Of a stretch of DNA of 36,235 nt, positions 13,862 to 21,567 are shown piece after piece; position 1 is the first letter of the stretch; every line of letters starts with the position of its first letter. The notes beneath the pieces are model-generated. The model was not told where the DNA came from. It worked only from the letters and a program-made list of their open reading frames with translations, and made no database searches. The position numbers and the translations under genes were made by a program. This DNA is from Levilactobacillus namurensis DSM 19117 (GTDB lineage Bacteria; Bacillota; Bacilli; Lactobacillales; Lactobacillaceae), in contig NZ_AZDT01000024.1 in the NCBI RefSeq assembly GCF_001434785.1, positions 1 through 36,235 of the forward strand, written 5' to 3'.

Positions 13862-14704
13862 ATGACCAAAACTTGGTTGATTACGGGAACTTCGACGGGA
13901 TTCGGGAAGTCGCTGGCGACCTTTTTAGCACAAAAGGATGACGTTAACTTAGTGGCGACGGCGCGGCACACGGACCAGTTGAGTTACTTGGATCCGTATG
14001 ATCACGGGCAAATCTTGAAGTTGACGCTGGACGTCACGAATCAGGCTGAAATTGAAGCCGCGGTTAAGGCCACTAACGCAAAATTTAACGGTATCGATGT
14101 GTTGATCAACAACGCTGGTCTAGGGTACTTTGGGACCTTCGAGGAAAGCGACCGGGACGCGGTACGGTACATGTTCGACGTCAACGTCTGGGGACTCGTC
14201 GACATGACCCGGGCGGTCTTGCCAACCATGCGGGCACAGAAGTCCGGAATCATCGTCAACTTTTCCTCTATCGCGGGTCTGGCTTCCTTTACCACGCTGT
14301 CCTTCTATAACGGGAGTAAGTACGCGGTCGAGGGGATCAGCGAATCCTTGGCGCAAGAAGTGGCGGACCAGGGCATCAAGGTCATGCTGATTGAGCCTAG
14401 TGGTTTCCGGACGGATTGGGCCGGACGGTCATCGCAGAAGACGCTACCGCAGATCGACGCTTACCGGCAATTTGCGAGTCGCATCGAGGGTAACGCTAAG
14501 GAAGCCCATCACGAAGCGGGTGACCCGGATAAGGCTGCGGAAATCATCTACGATCAAGTTACCAACCACGCGGCGGACCTGCCCCTGCGGTTACCGTTAG
14601 GCCAATGGGCGACTGATACCGCGATTGAGAAGTACACCCGGACACTGGCTGACTTTAAGGCCTTGCACGACTTGTCGGCATCGGCTGACCGTCCGGAGAA
14701 GTAA
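13862..14704 (+). CDS. Short-chain dehydrogenase/reductase (SDR)
   Basis: 280 aa, a classical SDR with Rossmann fold. Cofactor motif GTSTGFGK at 9-16, NNAG in VLINNAGLG (about 80-88), catalytic S in FSSIAG, then Y-N-G-S-K (SFYNGSKYAVEG). The acidic or basic residue after beta 2 (TARH) suggests NADP preference. The C-terminal extension beyond 240 fits the retinol/17-beta-HSD-like SDR group. The substrate is unknown. The ATG has TAGGAGG 6 nt upstream. The promoter is MerR-type, so induction by aldehydes, electrophiles or another MerR inducer is likely. Ends before a strong bidirectional terminator. Confidence 0.9.
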   Translation: MTKTWLITGTSTGFGKSLATFLAQKDDVNLVATARHTDQLSYLDPYDHGQILKLTLDVTNQAEIEAAVKATNAKFNGIDVLINNAGLGYFGTFEESDRDAVRYMFDVNVWGLVDMTRAVLPTMRAQKSGIIVNFSSIAGLASFTTLSFYNGSKYAVEGISESLAQEVADQGIKVMLIEPSGFRTDWAGRSSQKTLPQIDAYRQFASRIEGNAKEAHHEAGDPDKAAEIIYDQVTNHAADLPLRLPLGQWATDTAIEKYTRTLADFKALHDLSASADRPEK

Positions 14705-14731
14705 AGCAACGTGTATCCGCGGAATTAATCA

Positions 14732-14771
14732 AAAAATCTGGTCCAAGATGATGGTCTTGGACCAGATTTTT
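14732..14771. terminator. Bidirectional terminator
   Basis: Perfect 17-bp stem AAAAATCTGGTCCAAGA (14732-14748) with its complement (14755-14771) around a 6-nt loop; A run before and T run after. It serves the convergent SDR and MFS genes. Confidence 0.93.
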
Positions 14772-14795
14772 CATTTGAATAGGTTAGGGTCGCTC

Positions 14796-16013
14796 CTAGG
14801 CTGTTTTGGGAGTCAGGTGGCGAAGGTTAGGGATTGAGAGCATGGCAACGAGACTAATGAGGTAGAGGCAGGAGAGGAACCCCATGACCATTAGTAGCGT
14901 GCCGTGGTCCATTAGAAAGCCGATGATGACGGAGGAAAAGCCGCCGATTAAGCGCCCCACGTTAACGATACAATTGTTGGCTGTCGTCCGAATCTCAGTA
15001 GGGTATAAGCGGCTGACCATGGCGCCATAACCACCGTACATCCCGTCGGAAAAGAACCCCAGGGTGGCCCCGGCGACCAGGAGGGTCAGACGATTGGTGG
15101 TGAGCAGGATTCCGAATAAGGCAATCGCTGCGGCGATTAAGAAAATTGCGAAGGCCAGGCGCGGTCCGAGCTGGTCTAGGACGTGACCGAAGACTAGCAT
15201 TCCCAGACTCATGCCGATAATGGTGGCAATCATCCAAAGGGAAGACCCAGACACGGTTAAGCCGAGGCGCTTTTGCATGATGGAAGGTAACCAATTCATT
15301 AAGCCGTAGTAGCCGGCAATTTGAACCGTGGTCATCGCCATTAGCGCCCCGGTCTGGTAGGCTAAACGCGGAGTGGCGAAGAGCTGACGAAGTTTACCGG
15401 GTTCCCGGTGTGCTTGAGCGGTTAAAAAGGCGTGACTTTCGTGGAGGTGCCGGCGAATAAAGTAGATGAGGGCAACTGGCACTAGGCCGAAGACGAAGAG
15501 GGCGTGCCATCCGAGAGTTGGGATGATGACGGCCGCGGCAATGGCGGCAAGAATCGCGCCACACTGACCGCCGATAGCAGCTAGTGAGGAGAACTTACCC
15601 AGTGTGTGGGCGGGGAAGCTCTCAGCAATTAAGGTAATTCCCACGCCATATTCACCGCCGGACCCGACACCGGCTAGGAAACGAAAGAGATAGACTAGCG
15701 CGAGATTATTGGCCAGGGCCATCGCTGCGGTGGCGAAGGCAAAGATGAAGATGGTGTAGGTAAATACTTTGATTCGGCCGTAATGATCCGCAATCAAGCC
15801 GAATCCTAGACCACCGGCTAAGGTTCCTAGGTTACTGATAGCTGAAATCAAGCCGGCCTGCGCACCCGTAATGTGAAGCGTGGTAATAATCGAGGATAAC
15901 GCAAACGAGACAAACATGACGTCCATGTGTTCCAGCGCAAACCCGGCCGACGTTGAGGCTAATGTCCATTTTTGGGTCGAATTTAAGCTAGAGTGTGACG
16001 ATATGGTTTCCAT
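14796..16013 (-). CDS. MFS transporter (sugar/organic-acid:proton symporter type)
   Basis: About 405 aa with twelve predicted membrane helices. The MFS loop 2-3 signature is GFGLIADHYGRIKVF, and RFLAGVGSGGEYGVG follows in helix 4, a pattern of the aromatic-acid/H+ and sialate or metabolite symporter group rather than of drug exporters. In helix 10-11, YPTEIRTTANN is the conserved family motif. The start is best at ATG 16013 (METISSHSS), which has GGAGG 8 nt upstream; a TTG at 16028 overlaps that site. Substrate not determinable. It is transcribed alone; a GTACG-CTAA-CGTAC dyad lies 46 nt upstream and may be its operator. Confidence 0.88.
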   Translation of the reverse strand: METISSHSSLNSTQKWTLASTSAGFALEHMDVMFVSFALSSIITTLHITGAQAGLISAISNLGTLAGGLGFGLIADHYGRIKVFTYTIFIFAFATAAMALANNLALVYLFRFLAGVGSGGEYGVGITLIAESFPAHTLGKFSSLAAIGGQCGAILAAIAAAVIIPTLGWHALFVFGLVPVALIYFIRRHLHESHAFLTAQAHREPGKLRQLFATPRLAYQTGALMAMTTVQIAGYYGLMNWLPSIMQKRLGLTVSGSSLWMIATIIGMSLGMLVFGHVLDQLGPRLAFAIFLIAAAIALFGILLTTNRLTLLVAGATLGFFSDGMYGGYGAMVSRLYPTEIRTTANNCIVNVGRLIGGFSSVIIGFLMDHGTLLMVMGFLSCLYLISLVAMLSIPNLRHLTPKTA

Positions 16014-16291
16014 CAAAAAGACCTCCAAAAGAAATGCTCACTGGCACTTGTTATTTTGTGTACGCTAACGTACTGCTGACCAGTGTGCACCCTAACGGCG
16101 GAGAGGGGGTAGTATCCGCGGAGGGAAAGGGTGGTCAATAACCAAAATTAGGTAAACTGATAAACGACTTAATCCATCGCTAGACGGATAATTTAACCGA
16201 TTATTGGGGTGGGCTGAGAAGGCGTTTGGTGGTCGGTTACCGTTACCGGTGCGGCGAACGGAGCCGGTAAGTTGATACCGTTAGGGCGTAA
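16014..16291. other. Intergenic region with a 14-bp dyad
   Basis: No gene is seen. At 16060-16073 the perfect dyad GTACG-CTAA-CGTAC lies in the promoter region of the minus-strand MFS gene and looks like a repressor site. Further right are short GC-rich repeats (GGTTACCGTTACCGG near 16236-16250) with no assigned role. Confidence 0.5.
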
Positions 16292-16327
16292 AAGTGACCC
16301 CCGAGCGAGAAGGCTTGGGGGTCACTT
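16292..16327 (-). terminator. Rho-independent terminator of the hydroxyacyl-CoA dehydrogenase gene
   Basis: Perfect 11-bp stem AAGTGACCCCC (16292-16302) with GGGGGTCACTT (16317-16327); on the minus strand it is followed by a short T run. It lies just beyond the 3' end of the gene at 16344. Confidence 0.85.
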
Positions 16328-16343
16328 GATTGAAGTTTAGTGA

Positions 16344-17300
16344 TTAAGATGGGTTTTCAGTATCGTGATCAGCCTTTAACAAGGCTAACAAGTCGGCATC
16401 CCGTTGGGCGACCAATTGTTGACCCGCAGCGCCCGTCCAGTTATAGAAGCCATGGCCGGACTTCAGCCCCAGCTCGCCGGCCTGAACTTTCGCCTGGAGG
16501 ACGGGGTCCGTGCCGGTGTCGTTGGCGAGGTCCTGGTAGAGATAGCTCGAGATGTTGGTGAAGACGTCTAAGCCGCCCAGGTCCGCACTGGCAATGGGTC
16601 CGACTAGGCTCCACCGCCGACCGAGGCTGTATTTGATGATGTCGTCGACCGCTTCCGGCGTGGCAATGCCTTGATCAACAATGTGCAAGGCTTCCCGTAA
16701 AACGGCCAACTGAATCCGGTTTCCCACGAAGCCCAGGGAGGCCTTCTTAAGCGGCACGGCGTGTTTGCCGATGTGGTTCATCAGGTGGACGGTCAGGTCG
16801 ACCGTAGCGGTGTCCGTAGCCTGTCCCGGCACCACTTCGACCAGTGGCATCAGTTGGGCGGGGTTCCAGAAATGAGCGACCACGAAGCGCTCCGGATGGG
16901 CTAACCCGGACTGTAAGGCAGTGGGGTCCAGCCCCGAAGTGTTGGTCGCCATGATGGTATTGGGTTGGATGACCTGCTCAATGGCCTGCCAGACGGTTCG
17001 CTTGACGTCCAGGTTCTCCGTGATTGATTCGATGATGAAGTCGGCGTGGGCGAAGGCGGTCTGGAGGTCGGTCGTGGGGTGAATCCGTTCGAGAATGGTA
17101 GCGGGTTCCTCGGCTAGTAATCCGGCGCGGTCGAAGGTCGCCAGGTCGTGCTGAATAGTCACGATTCCCCGGTCCAAGCTGGCGGAATCCTGGTCGAAGA
17201 GGTTGACCGGATACCCGTGCATCGCAAATTGTAAAGCCGTGGCGTGCCCCATGGTGCCGGCGCCCACGTTACCGATAAGGTTCACATTTTTCAGGTCCAT
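16344..17300 (-). CDS. 3-hydroxyacyl-CoA dehydrogenase family protein
   Basis: 318 aa. N-terminal NAD-binding Rossmann domain with GNVGAGTMGHATA (about 10-22). The catalytic region reads NTSGLDPTALQSGLAHPERFVVAHFWNPAQLMPLVEVVPG (about 120-158), holding the conserved histidine of the family (H in AHFWNP). The C-terminal helical domain has GFVGNRIQLAVLREA and ADLGGLDV. The HFWNP in place of the usual HFFNP occurs in members acting on non-fatty-acyl substrates such as carnitine or gulonate (lambda-crystallin group). With no beta-oxidation genes nearby and lactobacilli lacking the pathway, a hydroxyacid role is more likely than fatty-acid oxidation. ATG behind GAAAGGA. Monocistronic. Confidence 0.85.
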   Translation of the reverse strand: MDLKNVNLIGNVGAGTMGHATALQFAMHGYPVNLFDQDSASLDRGIVTIQHDLATFDRAGLLAEEPATILERIHPTTDLQTAFAHADFIIESITENLDVKRTVWQAIEQVIQPNTIMATNTSGLDPTALQSGLAHPERFVVAHFWNPAQLMPLVEVVPGQATDTATVDLTVHLMNHIGKHAVPLKKASLGFVGNRIQLAVLREALHIVDQGIATPEAVDDIIKYSLGRRWSLVGPIASADLGGLDVFTNISSYLYQDLANDTGTDPVLQAKVQAGELGLKSGHGFYNWTGAAGQQLVAQRDADLLALLKADHDTENPS

Positions 17301-17674
17301 TGGTAAAACATCCTTTCTTTTAAAATGGTTAGTGGGATTTGTGTTTAGTATAGCATGCGGGGACTTGCGACCAGTGGGGGATGGCTTGCCGGAACGCCTA
17401 GATGACCACGGTTAGGGCAGATTGAGGTCAACTGAGGAAATTTAGACTTAGCGCAAAGGGCCACAAGTGGTTAAATTTCGTAAGTTTAAAAATTGTAGGC
17501 GTTAACGATGACCAGTTGATAATGGTTGAATGGGGTGGTTTTAGTAACGTTTGCTGATTTATTGTCCGATTATGGTTTAACTTAAGGAATTATTTACATT
17601 ATATAATTGTATTACGGTCAACAAACGGGTAGAATTAAGTCACTGAATAAACGGTTTCGAAGGAGTGTGACGGG
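17301..17674. promoter_or_regulatory. Divergent promoter region
   Basis: No gene is seen. On the minus strand an extended -10 TG-C-TATACT (17347-17352 as AGTATA on the plus strand) probably serves the dehydrogenase gene. On the plus strand TATAAT (17602-17607) probably serves the 83-aa gene, leaving a leader of about 60 nt. The stretch between is AT-rich without recognisable elements. Confidence 0.5.
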
Positions 17675-17926
17675 ATGACCCGATGGAAAAAGTATGGTAT
17701 CTATGTCTTGTTATTGGGAGGTCTTGTCGCCTTCGTCTACTTAGGTCGGCAAACGACATCGGCGCAACAGCCGATCCAAGAGGTTCAGCTGGTGAAGCGG
17801 ACCAACGTTAAGCATACGGACGAGTTAAGTAACTATTCACCGGACAAACGGTACCGGTCAGGCGACCTAGTGATCAAAAACGGGAGCATTTACGAAGTTC
17901 ACGTGGTGGCCAAAGATAAGCATTAG
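17675..17926 (+). CDS. Small exported or membrane-anchored protein
   Basis: 83 aa. A single N-terminal hydrophobic segment (YGIYVLLLGGLVAFVYLG, about 7-24) after basic residues MTRWKK, then a polar extracellular tail of about 58 residues. The tail ends RSGDLVIKNGSIYEVHVVAKDKH. SAQQ near residue 30 could be a signal-peptidase site, so either anchoring or secretion is possible. The ribosome site GAAGGAG lies about 9 nt before ATG and a strong terminator follows the stop. Function unknown. Confidence 0.65.
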   Translation: MTRWKKYGIYVLLLGGLVAFVYLGRQTTSAQQPIQEVQLVKRTNVKHTDELSNYSPDKRYRSGDLVIKNGSIYEVHVVAKDKH

Positions 17927-17942
17927 GTGATAATCTGAACGC

Positions 17943-17978
17943 AAAAACGGCTTTCCGCAGAAGCGGGAAGCCGTTTTA
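17943..17978. terminator. Bidirectional terminator
   Basis: A 15-bp stem with one mismatch, AAAACGGCTTTCCGC (17944-17958) with GCGGGAAGCCGTTTT (17963-17977), flanked by A and T runs. It lies between the convergent 83-aa and secreted-protein genes. Confidence 0.9.
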
Positions 17979-17990
17979 ACATGACGTCGT

Positions 17991-18887
17991 TTAATTGCTG
18001 GCACCGTCGTATCCGATGAAGGTGTAGTAGGGAACGCCGCCAATCTGGTAGAGACTGTCGAAGGTTCCCGCGATTCCGCGCAAAGGATCACCGATAATGT
18101 GCTGCGGTTGGTGGCGGTTCTTGATGGTCAGCCGGTACCGCGCCGTTCCGGATGCATGCACCGCGGTGGTCCGGAGTCCGGGTAGGGCGTGCTGGGTGTA
18201 GAGCTGGCGATAAGGATCATGGAAGACGGTCTTGGTAATCTTGCCCTGGCTAGTGGGTGCCTGGTAGAAGCCTAGCCCACCCCGTACCGTGTGGTCGTAA
18301 GTTAAAAGTTCCACATAGCCGTCCGGTGTTACCCGCACACTGGTCGACGTGGGCTCAATGGGGCTGATGGCCGCCGCGGCCCCGCCCGCGTAAAGGTCAC
18401 CGTGACTATAGGCGGGCATATAGCGGGGACAGTGGACCCGTTTAAAAGCCCGTAGTTTCCGCGCGGTGGTGATTACCGTGGGCGTATTATCCGTATCGCT
18501 GGTGGGGTCGATCGTGTAGCCTGCTGGTTGGGCCGTGGCCAAACGATGATGGCTCAGGCGCGACGTGTAAATCAGGAGTTGCGGTTGCAGGCGACTCCCA
18601 ACTTTATGGGTGGTGAGGTAACCCGCCGCCACCGTGCCCTTGGGCAGGGTCAACGAACGCATGACGCGACCGCCGAATTTGTGGGTGGGCACGTAAGCGG
18701 CCTTAACCGTGGTGGTTCGGGTGGTCTGATAGTATTGGCTGAGGTTGAGAAAGTTTGAGCTGGCCGTGTAGTGGCCTACTTTGACCAGGGAATTGGGGCG
18801 TTCGGTCTGAGCGGCTGCCGGCGTTCCCGCCATGAGCGCTAATCCGGCAATCAGGAATGCCCCGCTAATTTTTAACCATTTATGCAA
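17991..18887 (-). CDS. Secreted protein, paralogue of the 10546-11343 product
   Basis: About 298 aa with a signal peptide (WLKISGAFLIAGLALMAG, cut after PAAA near residue 26). Shared with the protein at 10546-11343, in the same order: LPKGTVAAG, FKRVHCPRYMPAYSHG, PDGYVELLTYDH, YRLTIKNRHQP and a C-terminal IGGVPYYTF. The two differ strongly in base composition. No known domain or wall anchor is recognised. The start is uncertain: GTG 18893 lies only 2 nt from AAGGAGG, while TTG 18887 has the proper spacing of 8 nt, so I prefer the latter. Ends before a bidirectional terminator. A degenerate parS lies about 75 nt upstream. Confidence 0.75.
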   Translation of the reverse strand: MHKWLKISGAFLIAGLALMAGTPAAAQTERPNSLVKVGHYTASSNFLNLSQYYQTTRTTTVKAAYVPTHKFGGRVMRSLTLPKGTVAAGYLTTHKVGSRLQPQLLIYTSRLSHHRLATAQPAGYTIDPTSDTDNTPTVITTARKLRAFKRVHCPRYMPAYSHGDLYAGGAAAAISPIEPTSTSVRVTPDGYVELLTYDHTVRGGLGFYQAPTSQGKITKTVFHDPYRQLYTQHALPGLRTTAVHASGTARYRLTIKNRHQPQHIIGDPLRGIAGTFDSLYQIGGVPYYTFIGYDGASN

Positions 18888-18962
18888 TGCCACGGCCTCC
18901 TTAAAAACTGGTACTTCTAGTATACCGTAGCGTGACGAAAAAATAAGGGACCGGCCTTAAAA

Positions 18963-18978
18963 TGTTTCATGTGAAACG
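18963..18978. promoter_or_regulatory. Degenerate parS-like site
   Basis: TGTTTCATGTGAAACG differs from the perfect parS at two positions (centre C to T, last A to G). It is intergenic, like the two perfect copies, and may be a weaker ParB site. Confidence 0.55.
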
Positions 18979-19048
18979 AAATTGGGGGTGACAATTCGGG
19001 GACCAATTTCGTTAGTAAACGTAGATGCTAAGAAAGGAGCCTCCCGAT

Positions 19049-19297
19049 ATGGTCCAAGAAAGTCATAGAATTCAATTGACCAGTGGGTACGCCATCTTGA
19101 CGGCACAGCAATGCACGGTGTACGCCCATGGCCAGGTCGTGGCGCCGGCCCTGACGCTACGGCAACAGCGGACGTTTCTACGGGAGTTACGCCAATTGCG
19201 GGCGGCGTTACAGGCCGTATACCAGTTAGCGCACGTCCAGGTTCAGGTGACCAGTCAGTCCCACCGACCGTTGGTGGCCCGGTTGCGGTTTGAATAG
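19049..19297 (+). CDS. Small soluble protein, unknown (82 aa)
   Basis: The ATG at 19049 is preferred because AAAGGAG lies 9 nt upstream; an in-frame ATG at 19025 precedes that ribosome site. The 82-aa product starts MVQESHRIQLTSGYAI. It has a strand-rich N-terminus, a Leu/Arg/Gln-rich helical centre (LTLRQQRTFLRELRQLRAALQAVYQLA, a possible coiled coil), and a final strand VARLRFE. It has no signal peptide or membrane segment. No family recognised. Confidence 0.6.
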   Translation: MVQESHRIQLTSGYAILTAQQCTVYAHGQVVAPALTLRQQRTFLRELRQLRAALQAVYQLAHVQVQVTSQSHRPLVARLRFE

Positions 19298-19305
19298 GAA
19301 GACTG

Positions 19306-19364
19306 GTTTTTGTAAGGTTATCACCGGAAAATTTCCCGGGAAATTATCGTAACTTTCAAAAAAC
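19306..19364. repeat. Large imperfect hairpin with a palindromic core
   Basis: Outer arms GTTTTTGTAAGGTTA (19306-19320) and TAACTTTCAAAAAAC (19350-19364) pair at 12 of 15 positions. They enclose a perfect 16-bp palindrome AATTTCCCGGGAAATT (19330-19345). It sits in the 104-bp space between the convergent 82-aa and TPM genes. Confidence 0.6.
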
Positions 19365-19397
19365 GCCAGCCCAGAAATTTTCGGGTTGACGTTTTTA
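19359..19397. terminator. Probable bidirectional terminator
   Basis: AAAAACGCCAGCCC pairs imperfectly with GGGTTGACGTTTTT around AGAAATTTTC. It is placed between convergent genes and flanked by A and T runs. Confidence 0.55.
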
Positions 19398-19401
19398 GGA
19401 T

Positions 19402-20202
19402 TTACCACCGGTAGTCGTCGTGATCATCGTGGTCGCCGCCAATCCAGCGGCCAAACATGTACGAAGTCCAGGCACCATAGTAGTCGTTGGAAGGGTGGTC
19501 CGCGATGGTCCGCAGAGTGCTGTGAAAGTCGTGGAAGAACCAGATGACCCCGCACAACAATAGGGGCGTCAGAATCAAGAAAGCCAGGAGATCTCCGCTC
19601 ATGCCAGGCTTGATTTTCTTGACGTTGGCGACGTGGTGGTCGATGTAATGGGCGTACCGGTTGAAGAACTTCATTGCCGATTTACCGGTTCCTTGCTTAT
19701 TGGGGAGGCGGCTGGTGATCCACCACCGTTGGAGATCAGAGATGCTGCTGGTCAGGTCATCGGACGGGGAAATAATGGTGTGCCAACCGTTGTCGGGGTA
19801 GACCACAATCACGGAGACGTGTTTTTCCAGACGGGTCTGGCGTGAGGTCACCGCGTATTCACTATCGCCGGTGCTTGGGTAGACCGGGGCCGTCCGTTGG
19901 GCTTCACGGTGGCGCAAGCGGTCAGCGAGGTCGTTACCAGGAGTCTTAAAGGGGTCGCTGTAATCATAGCTGGACAGGAAGCCGTCGCCGGGGAGGTGCC
20001 GGTAGGTGTAAACCCAGAGTTGCGGGTGGTGCCGCGAAGTAGCCCAATCGGCGTTGGTGGTGCGAATCTGTTCGCGTTGTTGGGCCGTTAAAAGGTGTGC
20101 TTGGTCGTGGACCACGGTCGCCGCCTGTCCAGTCATGCTTCCCAAGCCTGAGCTACATAAACCAATTATGACGCCGAGTAACCACCGTTTGACACCCATC
20201 AT
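19402..20202 (-). CDS. Exported TPM-domain protein (YgcG-like)
   Basis: About 266 aa. A signal peptide (KRWLLGVIIGLCSSGLGS, cut after GQAA) is followed by a TPM domain (about 30-190) that opens with VVHDQAHLLTAQQREQI, the family start. A single membrane helix follows (DLLAFLILTPLLLCGVIWFF, about 205-225). The short tail is Asp/His/Trp-rich (GGDHDDHDDYRW), perhaps metal-binding. The domain faces the cell exterior. TPM proteins elsewhere act as phosphatase-like or photosystem-repair factors, but in lactobacilli no role is established. The start at ATG 20202 is chosen because GGAAGGA lies 8 nt upstream; ATG 20226 has no ribosome site. Confidence 0.8.
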   Translation of the reverse strand: MMGVKRWLLGVIIGLCSSGLGSMTGQAATVVHDQAHLLTAQQREQIRTTNADWATSRHHPQLWVYTYRHLPGDGFLSSYDYSDPFKTPGNDLADRLRHREAQRTAPVYPSTGDSEYAVTSRQTRLEKHVSVIVVYPDNGWHTIISPSDDLTSSISDLQRWWITSRLPNKQGTGKSAMKFFNRYAHYIDHHVANVKKIKPGMSGDLLAFLILTPLLLCGVIWFFHDFHSTLRTIADHPSNDYYGAWTSYMFGRWIGGDHDDHDDYRW

Positions 20203-20292
20203 CCTGACTTCCTTCCGTATCGCCATCGTTTTGAACGGTTCAGGTCCTTAGTTATTTTAATTATAGCAAATCTTTGCGGGCATTGATTGGTC

Positions 20293-20326
20293 AAAACGAC
20301 CCACTCTTAGGCGAGTGGGTCGTTTC
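20293..20326 (-). terminator. Rho-independent terminator of the alcohol dehydrogenase gene
   Basis: Perfect 13-bp stem AAACGACCCACTC (20294-20306) with GAGTGGGTCGTTT (20313-20325); on the minus strand it is followed by TTTT. Confidence 0.88.
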
Positions 20327-20367
20327 GGGTTGAATAGGTATGTTGAAAAGGGACACCTTGAGTAAAA

Positions 20368-21489
20368 TTATTTCCCGGGTTGATAAGCGTCGTCGATAAT
20401 CAGGACGGGCTTAATGGTCTTCCCGGAACGGGAATCGGCGTTGGCCTGGTTGATATCACTGAACTTGTAGAACTTTTCAGTCTTATCAAAGTCGAATTGA
20501 CCCGCCTTGTAGAAGTCGATCAACCGTGGAATGTCGACTTGTGGAATGGAGTCACCCATGTTGACCCCGACAATCTTCTTGTCGTTGACACACAGGTCGT
20601 TCCAGGTATCCACGTCGATATGGTTTGGCGTGACCGCAATCGTGGCGGTAGTCCCACCTTGGTCGAGGACTTTGATGGAGTCTTCCATGACCTGGGTAAC
20701 CCCGGTGGTGTCGACGGCGTAGTCCACACCTTTGCCGTCGGTCAGGTCTTGGACGGCCTTGACCACATCGGTGGACTTACTGTTGATCACGTCCGTAGCG
20801 CCCAGTTCCTTGGCTAAGGCTAACCGGGAGTCCACGATATCGATACCGATCACCTTGGTGCAGCCCGCAATCTTGCCGGCCATCATGGCAGCTAAGCCAA
20901 CGGCACCGGTCCCGAAGACGGCGATAGTTTCGCCGGGACGGGGTTGTAAGGTGTTCAGAACGGTCCCAGAACCCGTGACGTAGCCACAGCCTAAAGGTCC
21001 GAGCTTCCGCAGGTCAAGCGTTGGGTCCACCTTGACCGCGTTCCGTTCCCGGACCACCGTGGTCGTGGTGAAGGAGCTTTGGTCGAACATGTCGGCGACC
21101 TGGTGACCATTTTCAGTGAAGTGGGCGCTGCCGTCGGGACGGGTCCCGGATAGGTTGTTCGCGGCGTAGTTTTCACACTGGGTCGGAATCCCCTTGAGGC
21201 AGCTCTTGCAGTTACCACAGGCGTAGAAGCTCAAAACGACGTGATCGCCGGGCTTGAATTGGGTAACTTCGGGACCCACTTTCTCGACGATTCCGGCACC
21301 TTCATGGCCTAAGACGATGGGGTAGTCGATGACGGCGTCCCCGGTCCGCAGGGCTTCGTCGGAGTGGCAGATCCCACTGGCGACCATGTGGACTTGTAAG
21401 TCGTCAGGTCCCATGTCGGCGAGTTCAACGTCGTCCCGAATCTCAAAATCAGCATCTTGTTTCTCAACAACTGCAGCTTTAATCTTCAT
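20368..21489 (-). CDS. NAD(P)-dependent zinc alcohol dehydrogenase
   Basis: 373 aa, medium-chain dehydrogenase. Catalytic zinc ligands C41 (ASGICHSD), H62-E63 (VLGHEGAG) and C168 (LGCGYVTG); structural zinc C91, C94, C97, C105 (CGNCKSCLKGIPTQC). The cofactor site is GTGAVGLAAM (193-202) with D217 after beta 2, favouring NAD. It resembles aryl- or class III-like alcohol dehydrogenases and would reoxidise NADH by reducing an aldehyde, or oxidise alcohols. The ATG at 21489 is chosen; a GTG 9 nt further upstream (21498) lies in the ribosome-binding region. The promoter holds a cre site and a Rex-like site, so control by carbon source and by NADH/NAD ratio is expected. Confidence 0.93.
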   Translation of the reverse strand: MKIKAAVVEKQDADFEIRDDVELADMGPDDLQVHMVASGICHSDEALRTGDAVIDYPIVLGHEGAGIVEKVGPEVTQFKPGDHVVLSFYACGNCKSCLKGIPTQCENYAANNLSGTRPDGSAHFTENGHQVADMFDQSSFTTTTVVRERNAVKVDPTLDLRKLGPLGCGYVTGSGTVLNTLQPRPGETIAVFGTGAVGLAAMMAGKIAGCTKVIGIDIVDSRLALAKELGATDVINSKSTDVVKAVQDLTDGKGVDYAVDTTGVTQVMEDSIKVLDQGGTTATIAVTPNHIDVDTWNDLCVNDKKIVGVNMGDSIPQVDIPRLIDFYKAGQFDFDKTEKFYKFSDINQANADSRSGKTIKPVLIIDDAYQPGK

Positions 21490-21523
21490 ATGTAACACCC
21501 CATTAGTAAGTATTAAGAGAATA

Positions 21524-21539
21524 CGTGATTATTATCACA
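21524..21539 (-). promoter_or_regulatory. Rex-like redox operator
   Basis: On the minus strand TGTGA-TAATAA-TCACG matches the Rex core TGTGA-N6-TCACA with one mismatch. It overlaps the adh -10 (GATAAT at 21536-21531). Rex is the NADH-sensing repressor of fermentative dehydrogenases in Gram-positives. Confidence 0.6.
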
Positions 21540-21558
21540 CATTTTGGGATAAATGCAA
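21531..21558 (-). promoter_or_regulatory. Promoter of the alcohol dehydrogenase gene
   Basis: TTGCAT (21558-21553) and extended -10 TG-T-GATAAT (21539-21531) on the minus strand, spacer 16 bp. The cre site overlaps the -35 and the Rex-like site overlaps the -10. Confidence 0.65.
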
Positions 21559-21567
21559 GCGCTTTCA
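21554..21567. promoter_or_regulatory. cre site (CcpA), consensus
   Basis: TGCAAGCGCTTTCA (TGAAAGCGCTTGCA on the minus strand) fits the cre consensus fully as read on the minus strand. It overlaps the -35 of the adh promoter, a position expected for glucose repression. Confidence 0.82.
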
